Source: Aradus depressus (lineage: Eukaryota; Arthropoda; Insecta; Hemiptera; Aradidae). Taken from it: DNA of 64,000 bases. The notes under the pieces were generated by a model, which was not told the DNA's origin, searched no databases, and saw nothing but the letters and a program-made list of their open reading frames with translations. The position numbers were made by a program, and so were the translations under genes. Shown here in pieces: positions 1 to 10,043 of this stretch. The stretch's first letter is position 1. Each line of letters begins with the position of its first letter. The DNA lies in assembly GCA_963662175.1 (NCBI GenBank), contig OY759224.1:27041489-27105488 (forward strand). Reading direction: 5' to 3'.

Positions 1-62
1 TAAGAAGTAATTTTTCGCTAGGACTAACCGATTTTGAGTAAATCAAGGAAACGTCAAAAAAT
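1..62 (-). repeat. DR family fragment
   Basis: Read on the minus strand, this edge fragment matches the core of the dispersed DR repeat: fast-forward phrases such as 'TTTCCTTGATTTA' followed by 'GGTTAGTCCTA' recur at 1196-1480, 28085-28290, 38700-38874 and 61215-61690. It is cut by the window edge. No coding frame is recognised. Confidence 0.55.
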
Positions 63-362
63 GTATCAAAAACTGCCGATTCCGCTGAAATCAATGGGGT
101 TTTGAAATCACATCTATACATTCATTACAACGGCAGTTATTGTAGTTTTTATGTTAAGCTACCCCTTTCCTTTGGTCGATTTGGCTGAAAAACATAGGTG
201 TCACCGTTAAAGGTTTCTGTATTCACACAGACACACATTTTTTTTCTTCATATTTGGAACCTAGAGGTCGAAAAACATGAAATTTCGTTGAAAATGCTGC
301 ATCGAATTTTTGACCGATTACATAACTTCCCCTATACTTCGTTTAGCTGGGGAAGTAAAATA
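63..362 (-). repeat. HE family copy (minus orientation)
   Basis: A near-complete copy of the hairpin-ended family. Visible blocks are 'ATACATTCATTACAACGGC', 'GATTTGGCTGAAAA', the 'CACACAGACACACA' stretch, 'GACCGATTACATAACTTCCC' and the terminal 'TAGCTGGGGAAGTAAAA' (about 348-364). The end forms a palindrome, because ACTTCCCC and GGGGAAGT flank a short TATAC/GTTTA arm. No open reading frame is conserved between copies. Confidence 0.75.
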
Positions 363-1195
363 AACGGTACTTAATAACATTTTTTGCAGAGATATTGAGA
401 AACTGAAGATGGTATTATTTATATTTTGTGAAATACACAATATTTTTTTTAAAACATACGTTTTTTCTTTACTTTTTAGTAAAATACATATGATTATTTA
501 GTTCAAGCATTAATGAATTACTCCAATTGACGCCAACATACACAAGTGTGTTAATTAACGGAATATTGGCCAAGTAATGATGTTCTAGGATCGTCCAGAG
601 TCACATATCAGTTAACTTCATGTCCTATAATGACGTAGGTACGTATTACAATAGACCAAAACAAGATTCGGATCTCTTTTTACATTCATCCTGTCTCCTC
701 TACTGTGGACGTTTTCATGCACATTCATGGATGTTTTGTTCCCACACCAAACAGATTCTGTGAGTTTTCCAACGTCCAGCCTTTCCCCCACCCTTCCCCC
801 TATCCCCCCCCCCCCTCCCCCGCCATCCATTCTCAACGCCCTATAAATTAAACATGACATTTGAAATCGTTGAATATTTCATTTCTATTCAGTCTTTTGT
901 TTGTCCAGAGTTTTTCAAACAGTTTCTGAAATATGTCTTGAAAAACTCTGGATATCATGAAATTTTCTTTCTTGGATATTGAAAAAAAAAAAATTACATC
1001 TCTTCAGAAGATGTAAATGTATTTGAATTATTTTAAAAAAAAAATTGGATCTTAGAAATCAAGAAAGAAATACAATAGAATGTTGTAATTAAGAGTCTGT
1101 TTGTTCCAGTATGGCGATGACAACATTAAGGCGGTACGGCGACAGACCGAATACTCCCATATTCGTAGAATCCATTTCCTGGCTACCCGAAAACC
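363..1195. other. AT-rich stretch, no recognised feature
   Basis: Mostly A/T-rich sequence with homopolymers. The only distinctive part is a pyrimidine tract with long C runs at about 780-825. No coding, RNA or repeat assignment could be supported. Confidence 0.4.
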
Positions 1196-1480
1196 GTCCT
1201 GAAATGTAGTTTTTAAACATATTTTTAGACGTTTCCTAGATTTACCCGAAATCGATTAATCCTATCGAAAAATTAGTGCTTACCAAAAATGTTCACAATT
1301 AAATTTCCAATCGCTATTACGTCTTTAAATTTGAAGTAGGGTCTGTACGACCAAAGTTATTATAGGGACTCAAAAAATGAATAATACATTTTCGTACGAA
1401 ATATTTCAAAATAATGTTTAAATTATATCGCATAGCAAAGAATTATAAAATCTTTTTTTTTATTAGTAGTGTTGTGAAAA
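1196..1480 (+). repeat. DR family copy with unoccupied pogo site
   Basis: This shares a long series of blocks with 38700-38874 and 39450-39510: 'CCTATCGAAAAATTAGTGC', 'TACGACCAAAGTTAT' and 'TTTCAAAATAATGTT'. Around 1399-1415 the sequence 'GAAATATTTCAAAATAATG' is continuous. In the 38.8 kb copy a 571 bp pogo-type element splits the same TA, so this copy shows the empty site. Confidence 0.7.
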
Positions 1481-1524
1481 ATGATAAAAATGAAAAAAAA
1501 AAAAATATATATATATATGTGATA

Positions 1525-1857
1525 GACGCCGCCGGTAGCTCAGTGGTATGCGTGCTTGGCTTCTGAGCTCAAGAACGTGGGTTCGAAACCCGAAGGCCCT
1601 TAGTTTATTTTATCTGGGAGGTAAAATAAGCACGCCGTCCTTCGGATGGGACGTTAAGCGATGGTCCCGAGCTTGTACGACATCAGGTACTCGTTAAAGA
1701 CCCCTGCCCTAGGTGAATACAAATTTAGGTTAGGCAAAATTTAGGACTCCCACAGTAGAGTCGGGCTCATGTCCACCAGAGTGACGAAAGAGCGCTCTGG
1801 TAGTAGGCGATATGACCAGTTAAAGCCCGGGCATGAGTCATAAAACCAAACCTAACC
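1525..1857 (+). mobile_element. SINE-A, tRNA-derived, with 13 bp target-site duplication
   Basis: A nearly full-length tRNA-derived SINE. The tRNA-like head carries an A box (TAGCTCAGTGG) and a B box (GGTTCGAAACC), the internal RNA polymerase III promoter elements. A tRNA-unrelated body follows (blocks 'CTTCGGATGGGACGTTAAGC', 'GACTCCCACAGTAGAGTCG', 'GAGCGCTCTGGTAGTAGGCG'). The tail is AAAACCAAACCTAACC. The 13 bp direct repeat TATATATGTGATA flanks it at 1512-1524 and 1858-1870, the mark of target-primed insertion by a LINE enzyme. Confidence 0.9.
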
Positions 1858-1979
1858 TATATATGTGATATGGCCATTACAGTACTTTCTTAATACCGAC
1901 CACGCTTACAGATCACTCTCAAAATTACGCCAAGAGAGTGGATCTGTATATGGCTGGTATACATTTAAATCACATATAT

Positions 1980-2165
1980 TTTTATGTTGATTGTATTGTT
2001 ATTAATAAATCATCTGTGTGACAGATTGTAAGAGTTAGTAGTTAGCAGCTAATTATGTATCTAATTTAAAAGCTATCTAATGTCATTCGTTATACGCCAT
2101 TCTTATGACGTATAATATTACCATGTTATGGTTTAACGGAAATAAATATTACTATTATTATAAAC
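1980..2165 (+). repeat. PL-A 3' tail fragment
   Basis: Shares the PL-A 3' end found at 14766-14910 and 45345-45480: 'TAAAAGCTATCT', 'ATTACCATGTTATGGTTTAAC' shortened, then 'GGAAATAAATATTA' running into TTA repeats. The AATAAA and trinucleotide tail suggest a retroelement 3' terminus. Confidence 0.6.
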
Positions 2166-2654
2166 TGTAATAGTTAACCGTGGGAGACAGGGGTTTAGTT
2201 GCCTTACGGTTCGTTACTGTACTCCAAACCTGAAATACGATACGGTCCGATAGTTCGTCTTACGGATTCCGATCTTGTCAATACAGACAAGCGTTTTTTT
2301 TTTTTTATTCTTAAGAAACCAAGAATCATCATGTTACAAGAGCCACTCCGCGTTTAGTTCATCGTACCTTAGCGGTAAAAATATGAATAGAACTTTTGAT
2401 GGCTCTTGACTTCAGTCCGTGTTCTCCCTGTGTAACAGTAATAATTTTGCGGTATGACAGTCGGTAGTGGGTGTAAAGAATGTAAAGTCTAATTAAGTTT
2501 CTGCTTTCCCCTCTTTTAGGTTCATTATTTAAGTATTTAAGGGATGATAAATGAGGCTCACAACTTTTAAACTTTTCAGTAAAACAACAATTCAAATTCC
2601 CTTAGTGATATCTTGGAAACGAGTAACTGAAATTAACGTATCCATTAGTAATTT
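2166..2654. other. Unassigned stretch
   Basis: AT-rich sequence with a T run near 2294. Short open frames are present but none resembles a known protein, and no family shared elsewhere in the window was recognised. Confidence 0.35.
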
Positions 2655-2890
2655 AAAAAAAGTCATCGTTGAATCACCAGTGATGTACTTCCCCAGTACG
2701 AACTGATTATTATTGCTCTCCCTCCAAACTAAAAATCAATGAGTTATGGGTTTTTGAGCCCCATCCACCTACCCTTCTTCCGATTATTCTTCTGAAAATT
2801 AATAGGTGCCATCCTTCTGGAGTTTTGAATTTACAAATAAAATTGTATCGATACATTCATAACTTTAAGCATCAGTGTCTCTCTCTAATG
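2655..2890 (-). repeat. HE family copy (minus orientation)
   Basis: Begins with the hairpin end 'GTTGAATCACCAGTGATG' followed by 'TACTTCCCCAGTACGAA', then 'GCTCTCCCTCCAAA' and 'TGAAAATTAATAGGTGCCAT', ending near 'CGATACATTCATAA'. It is diverged and lacks the opposite hairpin. Confidence 0.7.
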
Positions 2891-3000
2891 AAAAAAACAT
2901 ATATATTGTCATACCGTCTCCAGGGAATCTTGAAATGTCAAAATCCGTTAAAGTCTTGATCTCAGATTTTCGCACGATCATTATCCTTCTTTATATTAAA

Positions 3001-3255
3001 GGTAAGCCGAGGCCCTTAGATTTTTCATCATGGAGGTGAAAAAAAAAAAAAACATTAAGCACGCCGTCCTTCGGATAAGACGTTAAACAATGGTCCCGAA
3101 CCTAGACGATGTCAGGTATATGCACTATAAGTGACTAAACCTGGGTTGGCAAAATTTAGGACCTCCACAGTAGAGCTCATGACCACAAGAGCAACGAAAA
3201 AGCGCTCTGGTAGTAGGCCTTATGACCTCGTTATAGCATGAATTAGGTTAGGTTA
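3001..3255 (+). mobile_element. SINE-A, 5'-truncated
   Basis: Starts inside the tRNA head just after the B box ('GCCGAGGCCCTTAG'), then continues through 'AAGCACGCCGTCCTTCGGAT' and 'AGCGCTCTGGTAGTAGGC' to a TTAGG/CCTAA-type boundary. An A run sits where other copies have TTTATCTGGGAGG. It joins tail to tail with the inverted copy that follows. Confidence 0.75.
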
Positions 3256-3506
3256 GTTATTGTGACTCATGGCCGGGATTTAACTACAAAGTCATATCAC
3301 CTACTACCAGAACGCTCTTTCGTCACTGTTGGACACGAGTCTCACTCTACTATGGGAGTCCGAAATTTTGTCTACCCTAAATTTTTATTCACTTAAGGTC
3401 TTTAACGAGTACCTGACATCGTACAGGCTCGGGACCATCGCTTAACGTCCCATCCGAAGAACGGCTTGCTTAAGTTTATTTTACCACCCAGATAAAAGAT
3501 ATAAGT
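3256..3506 (-). mobile_element. SINE-A, minus strand, 5'-truncated
   Basis: Inverted copy abutting the previous one. It opens with GGTTAGG and 'GACTCATGGCCGGGATTTAA', continues with 'CCTACTACCAGAACGCTC' and 'GACATCGTACAGGCTCGGGA', and ends near 'ACCACCCAGATAAAAG'. The tRNA head is missing. Short open frames across it are incidental. Confidence 0.75.
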
Positions 3507-4540
3507 ATGCAAGATCTTCTCGACTGTCTTCAGACCGATTACACCTAACGTAGTACTGGTCAACATGTCCATGATATCGTACAAAGACAAGGATGAGTCC
3601 TCGAATTCCCCGGGAGGTCTTATTGGCACTTTGGACAGACGATGAGCACGTTACATTAGTCAAGGAGGCCTAGCTATTGTCAGGGGGCCAGACTGATAAC
3701 GGTACCTCACCATACTCCGTTCCAGGAGGATTCCCACCCACCGGGACGACGGGAATCTGACCAGGAATCCTTCGATCAGCCCTGCAGTCAGGACCGTAAC
3801 CTGGAAACAGAATGTCTACAAACTTCAAGACTTTCAAATTCCCCCACTTTTCCCCGTTTTACATCCTTCCAAGTGTCTTACAATGAATAATAAGATAATA
3901 GGATAATATTGTTTATAATAACAATAATAATTTCCGTTAAATCATAACATGATAATATAATACATCATAAGAATGTATACATTGAAGTACTTCCTTATAG
4001 AAATCATTATATTTAAAAAAATACCACTTATGTTTAGAGCATTACCAAAAATCTCTTCAAATAAAAATTGTAGAGAAACTGAAAGGGAAATTTTAGACGA
4101 AATACAGTTATTTTCACTTATTCAATTTATACAGAATGAAAATAAATGAATTATTTATTTAAAGGAATTATTAATTATTTTAACGAACAAGATACAAAAC
4201 GAAACAAAAATGTCTAATCTGCATCTTCTGAATAACACAAATATTATTAGAATGTACGTTTTTTTTTATAAATAGGTATACACTGTGCGTAATAACCCAA
4301 CATTCATAATATGTAATAAAAATGTTGTGAATACAAAAAAATATATAATACATGAAATAATCCTAATATTAACGTGTTTAACAGCGGTATTGATCAGCAA
4401 TGATGGGGTGTTAAGCTAATGGCTTCCTAATATGATGATTTCCCATGTATCTCTGTATGTACGCAATATACTATACATATATGCGAATATATATATATTT
4501 TAACTTATCAGGCTTCATCGAAAAAATACCTGTCGGTGTG
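3507..4540. other. Unassigned AT-rich stretch
   Basis: The first third (3600-3830) is less AT-rich and contains no recognisable protein. From 3880 on the sequence is very AT-rich with short TA tracts. No gene or shared repeat is supported. Confidence 0.35.
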
Positions 4541-4541
4541 A

Positions 4542-4859
4542 GAGGGCGCCGATAGCTCAGTGGTATGAGCGCTTGCCTTCTGAGCTCAAGAACGTGGGTT
4601 CGAAACCCGACCGAGGCCCTTATCTGAGAGGTAAAATAAACTTAAGCACGCCGTTCTTTGGATGGGACGTTAAGCGATGGTCCCGAATTTGTACGATGTC
4701 AGGTACTCGTTAAAGACCCCTGCCCTGGGCGAATAAAAATTTAGGACTCCCACAGTAGAGTGAGGCTCATGTCCACCAGAGTGACGAAAGAGCACTCTGG
4801 TAGTAGGCGATATGACCTCGTAGTTAAAGCCCGGGCATGAGTCATAAAACCTAACCTAA
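4542..4859 (+). mobile_element. SINE-A, near full length
   Basis: A box (TAGCTCAGTGG) and B box (GGTTCGAAACCC) are intact, and the body and the AAAACCTAACCTAAC tail are present. A short deletion after the tRNA head removes the TTAGTTTATT block. It abuts HE sequence on its right. No clean target-site duplication was found. Confidence 0.85.
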
Positions 4860-5034
4860 CTGCCGTTGTAATGAATGTAATCGACACAAGATTTAGTGTG
4901 AGGATTCAGAAGCCCCTAGGTAATCCAACTATTGATTTTTAAATCAAATAGAGGCAAAAACGTAATTGATTAGTTCGTACTGGGGAAGTACATTGGCTGT
5001 GATTCACCGACAACTTTTTTATATTATGAAAAAC

Positions 5035-5086
<52 letters not shown>

Positions 5087-5235
5087 AGGGCTTAACTCGA
5101 AACTTCAATTTAGTATAAAAATGCAGGAGTCCCCCAATTATTGATTTTTAATTATTGTTTTCAAACAATAGTTAGTGTTTAGAGGGAGAGCAAAAACTTA
5201 ATTGAATAATTCGTTGTGGGGAAGTATATTGCCGG
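4860..5235 (+). repeat. Two HE family ends around a poly(A) tract
   Basis: 4860-5022 carries 'GCCGTTGTAATGAATGTAAT', 'ACTGGGGAAGTACATTGG' and 'GTGATTCACCGACAACTTTT', the HE hairpin end. An A run of about 40 follows at 5039-5080. A second HE end runs over 5095-5235 and finishes 'GGGGAAGTATATTGCCGGC'. Confidence 0.7.
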
Positions 5236-5237
5236 CA

Positions 5238-5412
5238 AAAAATAAATAATAATAATAAAAATATAATAATAATAAAAATATAATAATAATAATAAATATA
5301 TAATAATAATGATAAAAATAATAAAAATAACAATAATAAAAATATAATAATAATAATAATAAAAATATAATAATAATAATAGTAATTCGTTCTGGGGAAG
5401 TATATTGCCGCA
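5238..5412. repeat. (AAT)n microsatellite between duplicated HE termini
   Basis: Interrupted AAT/AAAATAT repeats fill 5238-5383. The HE terminus 'GGGGAAGTATATTGCCG' then appears a second time at 5394-5410, so the microsatellite lies between two copies of the same end. The apparent Tyr/Ile/Leu-rich open frames here are simple-repeat translation. Confidence 0.75.
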
Positions 5413-5611
5413 AAAAAAAAATCCACTATTATACCTATCTCTTGGAAAATAAAACGAATGAACATGTCAACGTGGAAACTCAAATCTGATAAAAGTTATA
5501 CAGGAATAATTCAGTTTTCCAATTTAACTTCGTCTTCCTGCTCTCAAGCCCGCAGCACAACAGAAGAAATCATATCTCCGCAGAAAAATATCTTATTTAA
5601 AAAAATAAAAA

Positions 5612-5850
5612 CTTTATTGACTTCCCCCGCTAGACGATGTATAGGGGACGTTATGTAAACGGTCAAACACTCGATACGGAGTTTTCAACCAAAACTTCAT
5701 GTTTTCCGAACTCCAGATCCATGAACAATGAACAAGATAACTCCTAAGTAACAACACGAAATTTTATGTGACTAAATCACCTTAAAGACAACATAAATCG
5801 GCCAAAGGGAAGAGGGGCTAGGAGAGAGGCTCAACTCATATCAACATAAA
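5612..5850 (+). repeat. HE family copy (plus orientation)
   Basis: Opens 'GACTTCCCCCGCTAGACGA' and 'TATAGGGGACGTTATGTAA', then 'GGAGTTTTCAACC', 'AACTCCTAAGTAACAACACG', 'AAATCGGCCAAAGGGAAG' and 'GAGGCTCAACTCA'. It is degenerate and lacks the far hairpin end. Confidence 0.65.
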
Positions 5851-5977
5851 ATTTTATATGTGGACAGGAGCGTAGCCAGGATTTTGAGCAGGGAAGGGGG
5901 CAAAGTTAGGCTACAGGGGTGGGGGGTATAGACTCCCGGGGGCACAGCTCCCCCTGAGGTAACCACTGACCGTAATA

Positions 5978-6119
5978 CTTAAGTTGACTTTACATGAGCA
6001 GCAAAAATGCTAATCGCGGCAGCAGCAAATGCTGTGGTTTCTATGCTGTTATAATTAAATGACACACAGCTGCTGCGCTTTGCATTTTTACTGCGCATGT
6101 AAAATCAGCTTTAAGAGTA
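5978..6119. mobile_element. Small MITE-like inverted repeat
   Basis: A ~140 bp fold-back. The left arm 'TTAAGTTGACTTTACATG' plus 'AGCAGCAAAAATGC' matches, inverted and with mismatches, the right arm 'GCATTTTTACTGCGCATG' plus 'TAAAATCAGCTTTAA'. Both ends contain TTAA-like tetramers. There is no coding capacity and the superfamily is uncertain. Confidence 0.55.
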
Positions 6120-6399
6120 TAAAGTATAACGTAAATGAAGATTTTGTACGAGGAAATGAAATGATCGAAATCATATATATTTAAATAAATGTAATATGAC
6201 TTGTTTTGTACATGTACATTTATGTAAAGCAAGTGTTTTGCTCTGGCCAGGGGCGGTGGTGGGGGGAGGGGGGGGGATCGTTGACTCAAAACCGTAAATG
6301 GACGACACTTTTTTCATTTAGTCATCTTGAAGTCGTAAAACATCAAATTCCTGGTTGATTACATAATTTGCCCTATATACTTCATACGTTTTAGTAAGA

Positions 6400-6515
6400 T
6401 ATTGGACGAGATTTCTCATAGAAATAAAATACGTTGTCTTCCCACTGTTTTATTTTTAACCAGAACCAGTTTCCAACGTAACAGCGTCATCATCAGTGGT
6501 ACATCTATTATAGAA
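6400..6515 (-). repeat. PL-C copy with hammerhead-like motif
   Basis: On the minus strand this reads 'CCACTGATGATGACGCTGTT', then 'ACGTTGGAAACTGGTTCTGG', then an AAAACAGTGGGAAGACAACG-type stretch. The same order occurs at 20114-20219, 46548-46645 and 54823-54912. The CTGATGA - stem-loop - GAAA arrangement resembles a hammerhead ribozyme core, slightly decayed here. Confidence 0.6.
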
Positions 6516-7615
6516 TACATATAATATACATATAATGATTGTATAGCTGTGAAAGTAAAAAAAACAAAAAGCAAAAACTCTGCAGAGAAATTTTATTTTT
6601 ACCCTTTTAACTCCATTTCTACATTTTTGAAAATCATCGTTCATCAATTCTTTTATAAACGACGTATCACTTCGAAAAATTCCGTAATGCCAATATTCTG
6701 ATGATAGATTTTCTTTAATCTCCCAAAAAATGAATGACTGAACTCTGATTTTCGCTATGAAATATTGTTAATTTGGATAGCTTTCCAACTATATAGGTAT
6801 ATACCCCTGGGATTTACGTGTCATGTATATGAATGACAAGGTGAAGTGGGTGAAGAGGATTCCTAACCCTGGTATTGACACCCCATCTAGTCTTTTCACT
6901 TCTCAAAATGTATTCAACTATATTTTACTGAATATTACAGCCCGAATAGATTCCTTTATCAAATTCTAATATTATATTTATATTTAATAATATATTAGAA
7001 GGTTACCCGAAGTAAGCAGGTAAGTAACTTCAAGGTACATGATTTTTAGATATAACTTGATTGAAGAAGATTCGGGCTTATAAATAATAATGCTACATAT
7101 GAAATTTCATCTAAATGAAAAAAAAAATATATATACGTCCACTTTTTGCAGTTGTCTTAAGGGGTCTGCATGGTCTCAAATGAAGCTTGGAACCTCAACT
7201 TTTTTTTGTCATATGCCCCCGAAACTGACAACTGCACCTTGTAAAATCACAAAATCGTCATTTTAAGTGATATAATCGTAATTTTCAATTCTTTTCAGGA
7301 AGGAATCGCATTTTTAGCAAAAAAAATACACAAATTTGATCTCTTGCGAATTTTTCCAAAACGGACTCCGTTTTGACGTACGGAGCATTCAAAAAAATTC
7401 CGTTTTCCCGATATTCAAAGCCCGGTAACGCGCATATATCGACAGATTGAGAAAAATTTGCAAGAACAAAAATTGTTAATTGTTCTTCACTTCATTTGGA
7501 ACAAAGTTCTAATAAACCATGGTCCGATTCGTTCACTTTCAAAAGTTATTCTTGATTTCGTAAAATTTTCAATTTTCCTACTTTTCTTCATAAAATTGAT
7601 CATATATATAGTTGT
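6516..7615. other. Unassigned stretch
   Basis: AT-rich DNA. 7190-7450 contains phrases reminiscent of the DR neighbourhood but too diverged to assign. No coding region is supported. Confidence 0.35.
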
Positions 7616-7776
7616 TGTGGGCGATGGTACCTCAGTAGCTTCCTGAGCACAAGATCGCGGGTTGGAAATCCGGCCGAGGTCCTTAGTTTATTTTATCTGG
7701 GAGGTAAAACAAACGTAATGACGCCGTCCTTCGGATGAGACGTTAAGCCTGTAGTTAAAGTCCGGGCCTGAGTTAA
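7616..7776 (+). mobile_element. SINE-A, internally deleted
   Basis: The tRNA head is mutated (GTACCTCAGTAG for the A box, GGTTGGAAATCC for the B box) and the body jumps from 'CTTCGGATGAGACGTTAAGC' straight to 'GTAGTTAAAGTCCGGGCC', so about 150 bp are missing. It is an old or deleted copy. Confidence 0.7.
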
Positions 7777-7851
7777 AACAACTAACTGTTCTTTACAAAG
7801 ATATGAATGGATTTAGTCAATGTATTTACGATAGATTCTCTCCAGAGATTT

Positions 7852-7972
7852 ACCCTCGGTGAATAAAAATTTAGGACTCCCACAGTAGAGTCGGGCTCAG
7901 GTCCAGCAGAGTGACAAAAGAACGCTCTGGTAGTAGGCGAATTGATATCGAAGTTAAAGCCCGGGCATGAGT
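7852..7972 (+). mobile_element. SINE-A 3' fragment
   Basis: Contains the 3' body only: 'GACTCCCACAGTAGAGTCG', 'GAACGCTCTGGTAGTAGGCG' and 'AAGCCCGGGCATGAG'. The CCTAA tail is replaced by TTATAAT. Confidence 0.7.
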
Positions 7973-7984
7973 TATAATTAATAA

Positions 7985-8172
7985 CCATAAAGGGAAGGGG
8001 ATAAGAATGAAGGCTCAACTCAAAAACCCCAATCACTGCCGATGTTATGAATGTATCGACATGAAATTGGCTGTTCGGTTGGTTTTGGAGGGAGAGCGGA
8101 AACATACTTTATTAATTCGTGCTGGGGAAGTACAATGCAGGTGATGCACCAACAAACTTTTTTTTTTTTTTT
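7985..8172 (+). repeat. HE family 3' half
   Basis: 'AAGGCTCAACTCAAAAACCC', 'ACTGCCGATGTTATGAATGT', 'TTGGTTTTGGAGGGAGAGCG' and 'GTGCTGGGGAAGTACAATGC', then the hairpin 'GGTGATGCACC' and a T run. An inverted HE end follows at 8180-8265. Confidence 0.75.
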
Positions 8173-8749
8173 CGCAAAATAAAATTCCGGTGAAAATTCA
8201 ACATCGATTAATCAAATATTACCTTACTTTCTCTATACTTCGAATATAGCTGAGGAAGAAAAAAGGGATATACGGTAGCCACCCTGCTAATACACAAATC
8301 GCGATACCAAGGTTATCACGTACGTTTCTATCTATTTTGTATTCACACAGTTCACTTGATCTTAAATCCATCACAAGATTTTAGGAGAATCTTCTCTACC
8401 AAATTTTCCACTTTATTCAACGTCAGTTTCAACTTTCCCTTAGATATTCACAACAGAGGAAAAGTTATGTGACTGGTCAAAAAATTTGATAACGTTTTCC
8501 ATTAGAATTTCAGGTTTTCCTACATAAAACCATAAAACAGAGAGGGAAAACATAAAGGAAATAAATTCATTGAGGGTTCAGAGGTTTCTTCCCCAGCTAT
8601 ACGAAGCATAGAAGAAGTTATGTAATCGGTCAGAATTTCCAATGGTTCATGAATCATCGATTGTACTTCCCCAGAACCAATCGATCGTTTTGCGAATCCT
8701 CATTCAATTTCGTGTCGGTATACTGAAATTTCATGACGAAACATTAATT

Positions 8750-9760
8750 TTATTGTATTCACAGACCCGATAGAATGAATGTATCGACACGAAATTCGTC
8801 GCGTTACCAAAGATACAAAAGGACGACTCCTATCGATTTTCAGTCAAATCGGCCAAAGAGAAGGGGTGACTAGGGGAAGGGGGAATAACTCTAATAACTG
8901 CCGTTGTAATGGATGTATTGACACGTAATTTCAAAGCTCAATAAAGACAAAACATATAAATTTTCAGTAGAATCAGCTAAATGGGAAGGTGGGATCAGAG
9001 GGGGCCTCAACACAAAAATGTTAATAATTGTCGATGCAATGAATGTATCGATATGAAATTATAACGATGACAGACATCGATTTTCAGCCAAATTGGCCAA
9101 AGGGAAGGGGAGACTAGGGGAAGGGGGAATAATTCTAATAACTGCCGTTGTAATGGATGTATTGACACGTAATTTCAAAGCTATATAAGAACAACACCTA
9201 TAAATTTTCAGAAGAATCAGCTAAATGGGAAGGTGGGATCAGAGGGGGCCTCAACACAAAAATCTCAATAATTGGATGCAATGAATGTATCGATATGAAA
9301 TTATAAGAATGACACCTATCGATTTTTAGCCAAATCGACCAAAGAGAAGGGGAGACTAGGGGAAGGGGGAATAATTCTAATAACTGCCGTTGTAATGGAT
9401 GTATTGACACGTAATTTCAAAGCTCTATAAGGACAACATCTATAAATTTTCAGTATAATCAGCTAAATGGGAAGGGGGGATCAGAGGGGGCCTCAACACA
9501 AAAATCTTAATAATTGCCGGTAATGAATGTATCGAAAAAAAATTTTATATTTAATTTCAAACCCCCATAAGGATGACACCTATTAATTTTCTGCGAAATC
9601 TGTTAAAGCGAAGAGAAGAAAATCAGAGGAGTGTGGCTCGACTCCAAAACTCTAAAAGCTAAAATGGTTGATTGGTTTTGAGAGAAAAACAGAAAAAATC
9701 GTATTGCATAATTCTTACTGGGGAAGTACATTGCCGGTGATTCACCGACAACTTTATGCA
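8750..9760 (+). repeat. HE element amplified as ~243 bp tandem units
   Basis: The internal HE segment is tandemly repeated. 'TAACTGCCGTTGTAATGG' starts at about 8895, 9139 and 9381, a period of 242-244 bp, with the intervening text almost unchanged between units. The array ends with a normal HE terminus, 'GGGGAAGTACATTGCCGG' then 'TGATTCACCGACAAC', near 9720-9755. Each unit itself contains two related 'ATGTATYGACAYG' blocks. No reading frame spans the units. Confidence 0.8.
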
Positions 9761-10043
9761 ACAATGTAATGGTGTTGAGGGAGACATGAATAAACAAATA
9801 AACAAAATAATCCATGAGTGTATAATGGCCATTCGCTCACGAATTCACGTCCACACAATATGATCCTCTTCGAATCCCAACAGTCACATACTCGTATGTA
9901 ATTCTACGTGCGACGTGACATATGAACACATCTGTCCCTATACAAACACATTAATGATACCCTTATCATCAATTTGAATACGCTAACTATAATTGGGGAG
10001 AAGAGGAGGTTCATCGATGACAAAGAATTGTTTTTACTTCTCC

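Noticed and set aside
3240..3262. Telomeric (TTAGG)n remnant
   Set aside because: Only two to three units, explained as the tails of two tail-to-tail SINE-A copies.
5172..5483. Tyr/Ile/Leu-rich 103-codon frame, apparent membrane protein
   Set aside because: Translation of an AAT microsatellite within repeats.
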